A stretch of 64,000 nucleotides of DNA, from the NCBI RefSeq assembly GCF_002356315.1, contig NZ_AP018164.1, positions 3,596,001 to 3,660,000 of the forward strand. The letters are read 5' to 3'. The position numbers and the translations under genes were made by a program. Shown here piece by piece: positions 45,415-54,112 of the stretch. This DNA comes from Mycobacterium shigaense (GTDB lineage: Bacteria; Actinomycetota; Actinomycetes; Mycobacteriales; Mycobacteriaceae). The notes beneath the pieces are model-generated. The model had not been told where the DNA came from and did not search any database. It saw only the letters and a list, made by a program, of their open reading frames with translations. Positions within the stretch are counted from its first letter, which is position 1. The number at the start of each line of letters is the position of its first letter.

Positions 45415-45446
45415 AACGAGTTGTTATATGTATATAACAACTCGTT
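45415..45446. promoter_or_regulatory. GntR operator between the regulator and the PrpD operon
   Basis: Perfect 14-base arms (AACGAGTTGTTATA and TATAACAACTCGTT) flank the 4-base centre TGTA, 19 bases before the prpD ATG and 29 bases beyond the gntR ATG. The repeat is far longer than expected by chance in this GC-rich DNA and is AT-rich at its core, so it may overlap promoter elements of both directions. HutC-type regulators bind such sites. Confidence 0.82.
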
Positions 45447-45464
45447 GCGTTCCCAGGGAGGGCG

Positions 45465-46895
45465 ATGACCGCGGTGCAGCAGCACAACGCCACCGATCCG
45501 GCGGGCCCGACCGGGCAATTGGTCGGCTGGGTCGCCGATCTCCGGCTCGACGACGTGCCCGCACCGGTGCTCGAGCGGGCCAAATACCTGCTACTCGACG
45601 GCCTGGGTTGCGCACTGGTCGGCGCCCAGCTGCCGTGGTCACGGGTGGCCACCGACGCTGTCCTCGGCCTGGAGGGCCCCGGCGACACCGTCATCATCGG
45701 CACCGGCCGTACCGCCGGCGCCCCCGCCGCTGCGGTGCTAAACGGCACCTTCATCCAAGGATTCGAACTCGATGACTTCCACCCGCTGGCCCCCCTGCAC
45801 AGTTGCTCGCTGCTCCTCCCCGCCCTGCTCTCGACGGCGTCGGTGCGGGGGCAGCCGACGACGGGCGCGGAGTTTCTGCTCGCGGCCATCGCCGGCTTCG
45901 AAGTCGGACCGCGCGTCGGCCACACCCTGCACGGAGTGCAGATGCTCGACCGCGGCTGGCACTCGGGTTCGGTCTTCGGCACACATTCGGCGGCCACGGC
46001 GTCGGGCAAGCTGCGCGGGCTGAAACCGGAGCAGCTGGAGGACGCACTCGGCCTGGCCGCTACGCAGTCGGCGGGACTGATGGCCGCGCAGTACGAGGCG
46101 ATGAGCAAACGCATGCATCACGGCCTGGCCGCACGCAACGGGTTTTACGCCGCTGGCCTTGCCGCGGCCGGCTACACGGGCATCAAGCGGGTGTTCGAGC
46201 GCGAATACGGCGGTTTTCTCAGTGTTTTCGGTGAGGGCCACGATCCCGATGCGTCGCTGCTGACCGACCAGCTCGGCCGGCGATGGGAGACCACGGTCAT
46301 CATGGTCAAGTCGTACGCCGCGATGGGCGGCCTGCACGGCGCCATCGACGCAGCCAGGCAGCTGCGTCAAAATATTGACCCACAAAATATTTCGAAGATC
46401 GACATCACCGTTGGCGAGACCATCTACAAGCACGGCTGGTGGCCACCGGAACGGCCGCTCACCCCGATCGGTGCGCAGATGAACCTCGGCTATGCCACCG
46501 CCGCGGCCCTGCTGGACGGCAACGTGTTACCGGAGCAGTTCACCGCGGCCCGGCTGGACGCCGAAGACATCTGGTCGTTGATCTCGGCCACGTCGGTCCA
46601 TCTGGACGAGTCGCTGGCGCGGGGCGCCATCACCGAGCGCTACCGCACCGACTTCTCGGTGACCACCCGCGACGGGCAGCTGCACCACGCTCGCATCGTG
46701 GCGCCGCACGGCGCACCCGGCGACCCCGTCACCAACGACGAACTCGTCGAGAAGTTTCACGCGCTGGCCGACCGGGTCACCAACCGAGCGCGTGCCGGGG
46801 CGATCGAGCACGCGGTGATCGGACTCGAGAACCTCGACGACATCGGTGACCTCATCGACTCGCTCGCCGCGCCCGTCGCCGGCGCACTGGACTGA
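45465..46895 (+). CDS. MmgE/PrpD-family dehydratase
   Basis: A 476-residue member of the MmgE/PrpD/iminodisuccinate-epimerase fold, which includes 2-methylcitrate dehydratase and cis-aconitate decarboxylase. Typical segments are AKYLLLDGLGCALVGA, NGTFIQGFELDDFHPLA and SGLMAAQYEAMSKRMHHGLAARNG. The ATG at 45465 follows GGGAGGG and lies 19 bases after a palindromic operator. It is the first gene of a coupled operon with a C-C lyase and a LeuCD-type hydratase. Dehydration of a branched tricarboxylic or dicarboxylic acid is inferred; whether this is 2-methylcitrate is not shown. It is not at this locus in M. tuberculosis. Confidence 0.86.
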   Translation: MTAVQQHNATDPAGPTGQLVGWVADLRLDDVPAPVLERAKYLLLDGLGCALVGAQLPWSRVATDAVLGLEGPGDTVIIGTGRTAGAPAAAVLNGTFIQGFELDDFHPLAPLHSCSLLLPALLSTASVRGQPTTGAEFLLAAIAGFEVGPRVGHTLHGVQMLDRGWHSGSVFGTHSAATASGKLRGLKPEQLEDALGLAATQSAGLMAAQYEAMSKRMHHGLAARNGFYAAGLAAAGYTGIKRVFEREYGGFLSVFGEGHDPDASLLTDQLGRRWETTVIMVKSYAAMGGLHGAIDAARQLRQNIDPQNISKIDITVGETIYKHGWWPPERPLTPIGAQMNLGYATAAALLDGNVLPEQFTAARLDAEDIWSLISATSVHLDESLARGAITERYRTDFSVTTRDGQLHHARIVAPHGAPGDPVTNDELVEKFHALADRVTNRARAGAIEHAVIGLENLDDIGDLIDSLAAPVAGALD

Positions 46896-46905
46896 AAGGA
46901 CGGAT

Positions 46906-47799
46906 ATGCCCACCACACCGGCGCGTCAGCGACTGCGCGAGCTGTTGGATGCGCGCGAATTGATCATTGCGCCAGGCGTTTTCGACGGCATCTCAGCACA
47001 GCTGACCAAGCGGACCGGGCACGCCGCGGCGTACATGACCGGCGCCGGCGTCGCCGCCTCCGGGTTCGGGTTGCCCGATATCGGGCTGGTCACCGCGAGC
47101 GAGATGGCCGACCGGGCCCGGATCATCAGCGGCGCGCTGGGCGACGTCCCGTTGATCGCCGATGCCGACACCGGCTACGGCGCTCCGATGAACGTGGTGC
47201 GCACCGTCCGCTCCTACGACGTGGCGGGCGTGGCCGCAATTCAGTTGGAGGATCAGGTGTTTCCCAAGCGGTGCGGGCATCTGCCGGACAAGAAGGTAGT
47301 CGACGCCGCGGTCTTCGAACAGACGCTGGCGGCTGCCCTCGATGCCCGGTCGGACGACAGCCTGCTCATCGTGGCCCGCACCGACGCGCGCGCCCCGCTG
47401 GGACTCGACGAAGCGATCGAACGGGCCAACCGCTACGCGCAAGCCGGAGCCGACGTCATCTTCATCGAGGCGCCGCAAAGCGTGGACGAAATCGAGCGCA
47501 TAAGCCGCGAGGTGGAGGCTCCCTTGCTGATCAACCTGGTGCTGGGAGGCTTGACGCCGCTGGAGTCGGCGCCGCGGCTGCAGGAGCTCGGTTACGCGAT
47601 CGCCATCCATCCGGGCAATCTGCTGATGCACGCGACCTTCGCCATGCTGCAAGACCTTTGCGAACTCAACGGAGGCTCAACAGAACAGGCTGCAGCCCTC
47701 CTGCCGACCAGCCCCGCTGACTTTTTCAACCTTGTCGGTATGGCCGAGTGGCTGGAACTCGACACCACCTACGCAGGCAAGGGCCCGTCATGGGTATGA
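46906..47799 (+). CDS. Isocitrate lyase / PEP-mutase superfamily C-C lyase (PrpB- or dimethylmalate-lyase-like)
   Basis: A 297-residue TIM-barrel lyase with the superfamily marks GVFDGISAQL, the metal-binding DADTGYG (about 82-88) and the catalytic loop KRCGHLPDKKVV (about 120-131), as in 2-methylisocitrate lyase and 2,3-dimethylmalate lyase. It would cleave a 2-hydroxy-acid to pyruvate or an analogue plus a short acid. The ATG follows the prpD stop by ten bases with AAAGGA upstream, and its stop overlaps the next start (ATGA). Which of the two lyase activities applies cannot be told by eye. Confidence 0.88.
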   Translation: MPTTPARQRLRELLDARELIIAPGVFDGISAQLTKRTGHAAAYMTGAGVAASGFGLPDIGLVTASEMADRARIISGALGDVPLIADADTGYGAPMNVVRTVRSYDVAGVAAIQLEDQVFPKRCGHLPDKKVVDAAVFEQTLAAALDARSDDSLLIVARTDARAPLGLDEAIERANRYAQAGADVIFIEAPQSVDEIERISREVEAPLLINLVLGGLTPLESAPRLQELGYAIAIHPGNLLMHATFAMLQDLCELNGGSTEQAAALLPTSPADFFNLVGMAEWLELDTTYAGKGPSWV

Positions 47800-49037
47800 C
47801 CATCATCGAAAAGATCCTCGCGCGCAAAGCCGGTCGGCGGTCGTTGGCGCCCGGCGACACCGTCGTGGTGGAGGTCGACATGACCGTGCTCATCGACTTG
47901 CAGTTCGCCACGATGTGGGTCCAGCCCAACCGGATTCACGATCCCGACAAGCTGGCGATCGTGATGGATCACGCTGTACCGGCACCCACGATCAAGGACG
48001 CCGCCGGCGGTCCGCAGGCTCGCAAGTTCGCCGCCGAATTCGGCATCGAACGCTTTTATGACGTCGGCCGGCACGGCATCTGCCACCAGGTGATCGCCGA
48101 GAACGGCCTGGCGCGGCCCGGAGAGGTATTGGCCTGCACGGATTCTCATACGTGCGCCGCGGGCGCCTACAACACCGCAGCCCGCGGGCTGGGGCCGGCC
48201 GAGATCTATTCGATCATGTGTACCGGCGCCACCTGGTTCCAGGTCGCACCCACGGTCCGGTACGAACTGGGCGGCGCCAAGCCGGATGCGGTGAGCGGCA
48301 AGGACATTTTCTTGCACATTGCCAACGAGTACGGCGAGGCAACCAACATGAACCTCGAATTCGGCGGGGCCGGACTTGCCGGCATCCCGATGCACGACCG
48401 ACGGACCATCGCGACCCAGGGCGCCGAGATATCGGCGGACTTCAGCACCTTCGAAGCCGACGACGTGTTGGCCGGTTTCCTGGACGACGCCGGCGCCACG
48501 GGGTACACCGCGGCGGCACCGGATCCCGACGCCACCTACCACGATGTCCGGCACATCGACCTCGCCGCACTGCAGCCCTACGTCGCCCGCCCGGGCACCA
48601 TCAGCCGCAACGGGCTGCCGGTGTCGCGGCTGGGCCGCCAACGAATCGACCAGGCCTTCATCGGGTCGTGCGCCAACGGGCAGCTCGAGGACCTCGAGAT
48701 CGCCGCGCAGGTGTTGCGCGGCAACACCGTAGCCGCCGGGGTGCGCCTGCTCGTCACGCCCGCCTCCCAGGAGGTCTACCGCCAGGCCATGCGACTGGGC
48801 TACCTGCAGGACATCGCCGACGCCGGAGGTGTCGTCACCAATTCGACCTGCGGCGCCTGCTTCGGCTATCACATGGGTGTCGTCGGGCCCGGCGAGGTGT
48901 GCATCACGTCCAGCACCCGCAACTTCACCGGCCGCATGGGCAGCACCGAGGCAGAGATCTTCATGGCTTCGCCGGCGACCGTCGCCGCATCGGCGATCAC
49001 CGGATACATCACCGACCCGAGGAGCGTGGGGACATGA
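47796..49037 (+). CDS. LeuC/aconitase-family hydro-lyase, large subunit
   Basis: A 413-residue subunit of the 3-isopropylmalate dehydratase type. The [4Fe-4S] ligands appear as GSCANG and [12 protein letters not shown], the three family cysteines, and the substrate loop as [13 protein letters not shown]. Start ATG 47796 overlaps the lyase stop as ATGA; an ATG six bases earlier is possible. It needs the small subunit encoded next. LeuC itself is usually longer and beside leuD and leuB; here the partners are PrpD- and lyase-like proteins, so it is probably a hydratase for a methyl-branched acid (dimethylmaleate or methylaconitate type). Confidence 0.88.
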   Translation: MTIIEKILARKAGRRSLAPGDTVVVEVDMTVLIDLQFATMWVQPNRIHDPDKLAIVMDHAVPAPTIKDAAGGPQARKFAAEFGIERFYDVGRHGICHQVIAENGLARPGEVLACTDSHTCAAGAYNTAARGLGPAEIYSIMCTGATWFQVAPTVRYELGGAKPDAVSGKDIFLHIANEYGEATNMNLEFGGAGLAGIPMHDRRTIATQGAEISADFSTFEADDVLAGFLDDAGATGYTAAAPDPDATYHDVRHIDLAALQPYVARPGTISRNGLPVSRLGRQRIDQAFIGSCANGQLEDLEIAAQVLRGNTVAAGVRLLVTPASQEVYRQAMRLGYLQDIADAGGVVTNSTCGACFGYHMGVVGPGEVCITSSTRNFTGRMGSTEAEIFMASPATVAASAITGYITDPRSVGT

Positions 49038-49594
49038 CGCTGACCTTCAGCGGGAAGGTGTGGGTGTTCGGCGACAACCTCAACACCGACGCGATGTATC
49101 CGGCGTTCGCAATGAAGATGGATCCGCCCGAGGCGGCCAAACACATCTTCTACGAGGTGCGCCCAGGCTGGACCGACGAGGTCTCGCCGGGTGATATAGT
49201 GCTGGCCGGCAAGAACTTCGGGCTCGGCTCGTCGCGCCCGGTCGCCTCCCTGTTCACCGAGCTGGGCGTCGCCGGGCTCGTCGCCGAGGAGTTCAACTCG
49301 TTGTTTTTCCGCAATGCCGTCAACGCCGGCCTGCCGGCCATGACCCTGCCCCAGGCCACCGCCGTGTTCAGCGAGGGTGACACCGGCACCTTCGATCTGC
49401 GCGAGGGTAGTTGGCGCAACGACACCACCGGGGAGTCCGGCACGGTGAGCACGCTGCCCAACCTGGTGCTCGACATCATCGAAAGTGGTGGCGTCATGCC
49501 CCGATTGGCAGCCCAGGGTTATCTTCCCCCCGAACTTGGCGAGCTGCTGCGCTCGAGCACGGTCGCGATGCGCGGCGCGGGAAGCGGTGCGTGA
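49034..49594 (+). CDS. LeuD/aconitase-family hydro-lyase, small subunit
   Basis: A 186-residue swivel-domain subunit that completes the active site of the large subunit. The motif [11 protein letters not shown] and the substrate-recognising loop [13 protein letters not shown] (the Gly-Ser-Ser-Arg residues bind carboxylate) are intact. The length is close to LeuD. The ATG at 49034 overlaps the large-subunit stop as ATGA. The stop shares one base with the next start (TGATG). The product should assemble as a heterodimer or tetramer with an iron-sulfur cluster. Confidence 0.88.
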   Translation: MTLTFSGKVWVFGDNLNTDAMYPAFAMKMDPPEAAKHIFYEVRPGWTDEVSPGDIVLAGKNFGLGSSRPVASLFTELGVAGLVAEEFNSLFFRNAVNAGLPAMTLPQATAVFSEGDTGTFDLREGSWRNDTTGESGTVSTLPNLVLDIIESGGVMPRLAAQGYLPPELGELLRSSTVAMRGAGSGA

Positions 49595-50139
49595 TGGCGA
49601 TACCGGGCCGGTTACTGCGGCACGTCCGGTCCAACGCGACGCGCAGTCCGTTGTCGCGCAGCGCCTTTGCCGCGCCACGATCCATCGCGGTCACCAGTGC
49701 GACCTTCGCCGACGGCGGCTCGCTGCCCAGATCGAGTGCCGGTAAGGGCGTCGGCGACAATACGTCGCCTCAGCTGCGCTGGGAAGGCGTGCCACCCGAG
49801 ACCCGACAGTTGGTGCTGATCATCGACGACCTGGATGTGCCGCTGCCCCGACCGCTGTTGCATACCGTCGCAGTGATCGAGCCGACCGTGCCCGGTGTCG
49901 AAGCGGGGGCTCTGTCGCCGGGCACGTCCGGGATGCGCTTCATCCGAGCGGGTCTGGGCAATCGCGGTTATGCCGGTCCGCGGCCCATCCCCGGCCACGG
50001 CCCGCACCATTACCGGTTCCTCGTGTTCGCGATCGACCGGCCTATCGCGGACGGCGTCGACAAGCCCAAAGCCCTGCTGGCCGCGATGGCCGGACACGTG
50101 CTGGCCTGGGGCGTGCTGACCGGCACCTACCAACGCTAG
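49594..50139 (+). CDS. PEBP-family (YbhB/Raf-kinase-inhibitor-like) protein
   Basis: A 181-residue phosphatidylethanolamine-binding-protein fold, with SPQLRWEGVPPETRQLVLIIDDLDVP and the conserved GHGPHHYRFLVFAID block. Bacterial YbhB-type proteins have no firm function. The start ATG 49594 shares its A with the hydratase small-subunit stop (TGATG), so it is the fifth gene of the PrpD operon, which is unusual for this family. Its 3' end overlaps the convergent nadE by four bases. A role in binding a pathway intermediate is possible but unproven. Confidence 0.85.
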   Translation: MAIPGRLLRHVRSNATRSPLSRSAFAAPRSIAVTSATFADGGSLPRSSAGKGVGDNTSPQLRWEGVPPETRQLVLIIDDLDVPLPRPLLHTVAVIEPTVPGVEAGALSPGTSGMRFIRAGLGNRGYAGPRPIPGHGPHHYRFLVFAIDRPIADGVDKPKALLAAMAGHVLAWGVLTGTYQR

Positions 50140-52178
50140 TACTCGGGAACCTCGCGGTCGATCTCGTCGAGCCAGATGCGCGCCGACATGTCGGAGGGGG
50201 CGCGCCAATCGCCGCGCGGCGACAACGCACCCCCGTGCGAAACCTTGGGCCCGTTGGGCAGCGCCGAGCGCTTGAACTGACTGAACGAGTAGAACCGCTG
50301 GACGAAGATCCGAAGCCAGTGCCGAATCTCTTTGAGCGAGTAGGACGGCCGCTTGTCTTCGGGGAACCCGGCCGGCCAGTTGCCGTACTCGGGGTCGCTC
50401 CAAGCATGCCAGGCCAAAAAGGCGATCTTCGATGGCCGGAACCCGAAGCGCAGCACATGAAACAGCGAAAAATCCTGCAGCGCGAACGGGCCGACCTTCG
50501 CCTCGCTGCTTTGCAGCTCTTCCTCCTCCCCACTGGGCACCAGCTCCGGGGTGATCTCGGTGTCGAGCACCGACCGCAGCACCCTGCCCACCTCGGAGTC
50601 GAACTGGTGCGACGCGATGATCCAGCGGATCAGATGCTGGATCAGCGTCTTGGGTACCCCGGCGTTGACGTTGTAGTGCGACATCTGATCGCCGACACCG
50701 TATGTCGACCATCCCAGTCCGAGTTCGGAGAGGTCGCCGGTGCCCAGCACGATGCCGCCCCGCTGATTTGCCAGCCGGAAAAGGTAGTCGGTGCGCAAAC
50801 CCGCCTGGACATTTTCGAAGGTGACGTCGTAGACCTTTTCGCCGCGGGAGAACGGATGATCCATCTGCTTGAGCATCAGCTCGGCGGTCTCGCGGATGTC
50901 GATCTCGGCAAACGTCACGCCCAGCGCTCGGCACAGGTCGACCGCATTGCGTTTGGTGTGATCCCCGGTCGCGAAGCCGGGCAGCGTGAACGCGAGAATG
51001 TCGCTGCGCGGGCGGTTTTCGCGGTCCATTGCGCGGGCTGCGACGATCAGCGCATGCGTCGAGTCCAGGCCGCCGGAGATTCCGATGACGATCTTCGGAA
51101 AGTTCAGCGCGCGCAGCCGCTGTTCGAGGCCGGACACTTGGATGTTGTAGGCCTCGTAGCAATCCTGTTGCAGCCGGCGGGGATCGGCGGGTACGAACGG
51201 GAAGCGTTCGACCTGGCGGTACAGCCCGATGTCGCCGCCGGGGGGGTCGAGCCGGAACTCGATGCGGCGGAAAGACTCCGACGAGGCACGGTGGTGGCGG
51301 CGGTTGTCGTCGAAGGTACCCATCCGGAGGCGCTCGGCGCGAAGCAGTTCGGTGTCGACGTCGGCGACCGACCGTTGCCCGCCCTTGGGGAAGCGCTCTG
51401 ACTCGGCGAGCAGCACCCCGTTCTCGTAGATCATGGTCTGGCCGTCCCACGCCAGGTCGGTCGTCGATTCCCCTTCCCCCGCGGCGGCATAGACGTAGGC
51501 GGCCAGGCATCGCGACGACGCCGAGCGGGCCAGCAGGCTGCGGTCCTCGGCGCGGCCGATCGTGATCGGGCTGCCCGACAGGTTCGCCAGCACCGTTGCA
51601 CCCGCCAACGCGGCCTGCGCGCTCGGCGGAATGGGCACGAACATGTCCTCGCAGATTTCCACGTGCAGCACGAAATCGGGAAGATCGGACGCGGCGAACA
51701 GCAGATCCGGTCCAAACGGGGTGTCGATGTCGCCGATGCGGATGATGCCGCGTTCGCCGTCGCCGGGCGCGATCTGGCGGTGCTCGTAGAACTCCCGGTA
51801 GGTGGGCAGGTACGACTTCGGCGCTACTCCGAGCACCGCGCCGCGGTGAATGACCACGGCGGTGTTGTAGATGCGCTGGCGGTAGCGCAGCGGGGCGCCT
51901 ACCACCAGGACCGGCAGCAGCTCGGCGGCTGCGGCGACCAGCTCGAGCAGGGCGGTCTCGACGTCGTCGAGCAACAGGTCCTGCAGGACAATGTCCTCGA
52001 TCGAGTACCCGGACAGCGTCAGCTCGGGGAAGATCGCCAGGCCGACACCGTCGTCGTGGCATTCGCGGGCCAACCGCAGCACCGAAGCCGCATTGGCCGT
52101 CGGATCACCGATCGTGGTCCGGTGTGTGCATGCCGCAACGCGGACAAAGCCCTGGCTGTAACTGTTGTAGAAGTCCAT
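50136..52178 (-). CDS. nadE: Glutamine-dependent NAD+ synthetase
   Basis: Makes NAD+ from deamido-NAD+ using glutamine, ending the path begun by NadD. The 680-residue, two-domain protein has an N-terminal carbon-nitrogen hydrolase (glutaminase) domain with the Glu-Lys-Cys triad (IFPELTLSG, PKSYLPTYREF, EICEDMFVP) and a C-terminal synthetase domain with the ATP motif GISGGLDSTHAL (about 365-376). The length matches the M. tuberculosis enzyme (Rv2438c). Alone on its strand here, it converges on the PEBP gene with a four-base overlap and diverges from a truncated hydrolase. Confidence 0.96.
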   Translation of the reverse strand: MDFYNSYSQGFVRVAACTHRTTIGDPTANAASVLRLARECHDDGVGLAIFPELTLSGYSIEDIVLQDLLLDDVETALLELVAAAAELLPVLVVGAPLRYRQRIYNTAVVIHRGAVLGVAPKSYLPTYREFYEHRQIAPGDGERGIIRIGDIDTPFGPDLLFAASDLPDFVLHVEICEDMFVPIPPSAQAALAGATVLANLSGSPITIGRAEDRSLLARSASSRCLAAYVYAAAGEGESTTDLAWDGQTMIYENGVLLAESERFPKGGQRSVADVDTELLRAERLRMGTFDDNRRHHRASSESFRRIEFRLDPPGGDIGLYRQVERFPFVPADPRRLQQDCYEAYNIQVSGLEQRLRALNFPKIVIGISGGLDSTHALIVAARAMDRENRPRSDILAFTLPGFATGDHTKRNAVDLCRALGVTFAEIDIRETAELMLKQMDHPFSRGEKVYDVTFENVQAGLRTDYLFRLANQRGGIVLGTGDLSELGLGWSTYGVGDQMSHYNVNAGVPKTLIQHLIRWIIASHQFDSEVGRVLRSVLDTEITPELVPSGEEEELQSSEAKVGPFALQDFSLFHVLRFGFRPSKIAFLAWHAWSDPEYGNWPAGFPEDKRPSYSLKEIRHWLRIFVQRFYSFSQFKRSALPNGPKVSHGGALSPRGDWRAPSDMSARIWLDEIDREVPEY

Positions 52179-52236
52179 CGCCCTTCCATTGTCGCTCGGC
52201 CAGTGTCAACAAGTATTCGCCGGGTATCACCCAAGC

Positions 52237-52662
52237 ATGAGCGATACAGCAGTGTTGGTGGTCGACATGATGAACAGTTATCAGCATCCCGACGCTGAAG
52301 CACTGATACCCAACGTCGGCAAAACCGTCGATCCGCTGCCCGATCTGATTCGCCGGGCGCGCGAATCAGACGACGTAGACCTGATTTATGTCAACGACAA
52401 CTACGGCGACTTCACCGCCCAATTCGCCGACATCGTCGAATCAGCATGCAACGGTGAACGTCCCGACCTGGTGGACCCCATCGTGCCGGCCGAAGGCAGC
52501 AGGCTGCTGACCAAGGTGCGCCACAGTGCGTATTATGCGACTCCCCTGGCGTATCTGCTCTGCGTGGCCCACATCGACGATGAACTCGGCGAGGCCGCGC
52601 TGAAGATGATGGAGCGCAACATGTCAGCCGAGCTGACGACCGCGGCCCACTGCCTGGGTTAG
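52237..52662 (+). pseudogene. Isochorismatase-like hydrolase with internal deletion
   Basis: A 141-residue ORF starts like an isochorismatase-fold hydrolase (DTAVLVVDMMNSYQHP, first catalytic Asp) and keeps the Lys region TKVRHSAYYATPLAYLL. It then jumps straight to CVAHIDDELGEAALKMMERNM, the C-terminal helix. The normal family has about 35-40 residues between these blocks, carrying the catalytic Cys and a cis-peptide loop. Here they are missing without a frame change. The protein would lack its nucleophile, so it is probably inactive, although the ORF is open. The ATG at 52237 is chosen; it diverges from nadE. The last four bases overlap the next gene's end. Confidence 0.75.
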
Positions 52663-53120
52663 TGCATCGCAGCGGGGCCGACGCCCGGAATGGACGGCAG
52701 GCCGGGCGCCTGCAGCGGGAACGGCATGTTGCCGTTGGCGAGCGAGGTCATGAAGCCGGGGCATTCCATCTGAATCGCCATGCTGGTGACCAGCCCGGCC
52801 ATGTTCGGCGAAAGCCCGTTATTTCCAGACACTTTCGAAACGATCGAGGCGAGCGTTGCGCCCGGCTTGACCAGCGATGGGCAGATCGATCTGCCGATTC
52901 CGGCAATGGCGTTGCTCACCGAACCGTTGTTGGCAACTCCTGCTCCGGTCAGGGCGGAGCTGATCGGGTCGTTGGGCGTGTCCGCGTGCGCGAGGGCAGG
53001 CAGCGTTGCCCCGGCGGCGGCGACGCCCGCCGCAACGGCCAGTGGGCGAAGCGCCGCTGAAGCCGCATTGATGACGTCTGCCCAGGTCGTGGAAAATCGG
53101 TACGTCATCAGTGCAGGCAT
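52659..53120 (-). CDS. Secreted small protein, DUF732-like
   Basis: A 153-residue exported protein. A signal peptide (hydrophobic RPLAVAAGVAAAGATLP, cleavage after AHA near residue 46) is followed by a mature domain with two cysteines (GRSICPSLV and MECPGFMTS) as in mycobacterial DUF732-like secreted proteins. The C-terminus is Pro-rich (LQAPGLPSIPGVGP). ATG 53120 has GAGGAG before it; ATG 53108 is possible. The function is unknown. It converges on the truncated hydrolase with a four-base overlap. A GTGCAC/GTGCAC inverted repeat (53146-53161) lies just upstream. Confidence 0.8.
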   Translation of the reverse strand: MPALMTYRFSTTWADVINAASAALRPLAVAAGVAAAGATLPALAHADTPNDPISSALTGAGVANNGSVSNAIAGIGRSICPSLVKPGATLASIVSKVSGNNGLSPNMAGLVTSMAIQMECPGFMTSLANGNMPFPLQAPGLPSIPGVGPAAMH

Positions 53121-53285
53121 GCATTGCTCCTCGGGGCTCGCGAAAGTGCACGACCGTGCACCCCTCTCACTTCGGCGCCGGTGATCGATTCGTTACGCGG
53201 GGGATCGGCGAGCCTCATGGTCAAAAATGCGTAACGTTTGGGTGCCGAATGCAGAACAGTATGGTGTGGCAAGAGGCAACTTGAC

Positions 53286-53745
53286 GTGAAAAGTCCAGGT
53301 CATCGCGGTCTGTGCCGCGCTCATCACGACTCTCGACGCCGGTGCCGGTCCGACGGCGCGCGCCGACGACCTGGGCACCGCGATGTACAACGGCGTCACC
53401 GCGCTTCGCCCGGCATGCGGCGCGATTGGCGACGACCCACGGTTGGCAGCGGCGGCGCAGCGGCACGCCAACGACATGCTGCGCAACGGCCTAAACGGCC
53501 ACGTCGGCTCGGACGGCTCCTCGCCGCGGGCGCGGATCACCGAAGCGGGCTACCGAGCCCACGCGAACGGGGAGATCGTCTTCTGGAGCACCGGATCCGC
53601 CGCGACCGCGAATTCGATACTCGACATGTGGATGGGCAGTCCGCCACACCGGGCCATCATCCTCAACTGCGCGTTCAACTCGGTCGGTTTCGCCACCGCT
53701 TCGGATGGCGTCAGAATGACTGCCGTCGGCGACTTCGCGAGCTGA
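53286..53745 (+). pseudogene. CAP/SCP-domain secreted protein, +1 frameshift in the signal peptide
   Basis: The open part from 53383 encodes a CAP-superfamily domain (PACGAIGDDPRLAAAAQRHA, then MWMGSPPHRAIILNCAFNSVG), typical of mycobacterial secreted CAP proteins. Upstream in the same frame lies a perfect signal-peptide sequence (VQVIAVCAALITTL ... TARA before ADDLG), but it has no start; the frame is closed by TGA at 53287. GTG 53286 followed by AAAA at 53289-53292 gives the missing start only if one A is removed (GTG AAA GTC CAG). So a single inserted A separates the start from the gene. It could be real decay, a sequencing error, or translation from an internal start without export. Confidence 0.75.
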
Positions 53746-53845
53746 ACCCAAGCCAGGTCAACGTCACTCGGCCCCAGTAATTCGGCTTGCGGTCAAATCG
53801 TTTGTGCCCGATAGGTATTGAACGTTCACCACTCATCACGGACGG

Positions 53846-54047
53846 AACCCAGCTTTCGGCCAGACCGTGAATATCGCGGCGCGGGTACAAAAGCCTGTCT
53901 ACATCGCAGGAGATACACATCACCGGTCCCGTGATCAGTGCACCCGGCGTCGCCGCCATTCTTCAGAAGGAAGCGAGCCGGCCGATCCGGAAGGAGGCGG
54001 CGCTGCGCGGCATCGCCGACAATATGGTGGTGTACGAGATTCCATAA
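53846..54047 (+). pseudogene. C-terminal remnant of a class III nucleotide cyclase, frameshifted
   Basis: The fragment AFGQTVNIAARVQ is the conserved end of a cyclase domain. It breaks at an AAAA run (53889-53892). In the next frame the sequence continues SLSTSQEIHITGPVIS, and ends LRGIADNMVVYEIP at TAA 54045-54047. Dropping one A joins both parts into one normal cyclase C-terminus. The upstream half of the cyclase (metal-binding region) is not found in the preceding 100 bases. It is therefore a decayed gene end. The rest of 53746-54112 holds nothing else I recognise. Confidence 0.7.
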
Positions 54048-54112
54048 GTCGCACGCCGCTGATTTTTGCTCTGCCACAAATATTTCGGGGCTACTTGACG
54101 GCGACTGTCGTC

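Noticed and set aside
44594..45775. 393-codon frame across gntR and the prpD start
   Set aside because: Runs through the operator and antisense to a clear HTH regulator; no motif.
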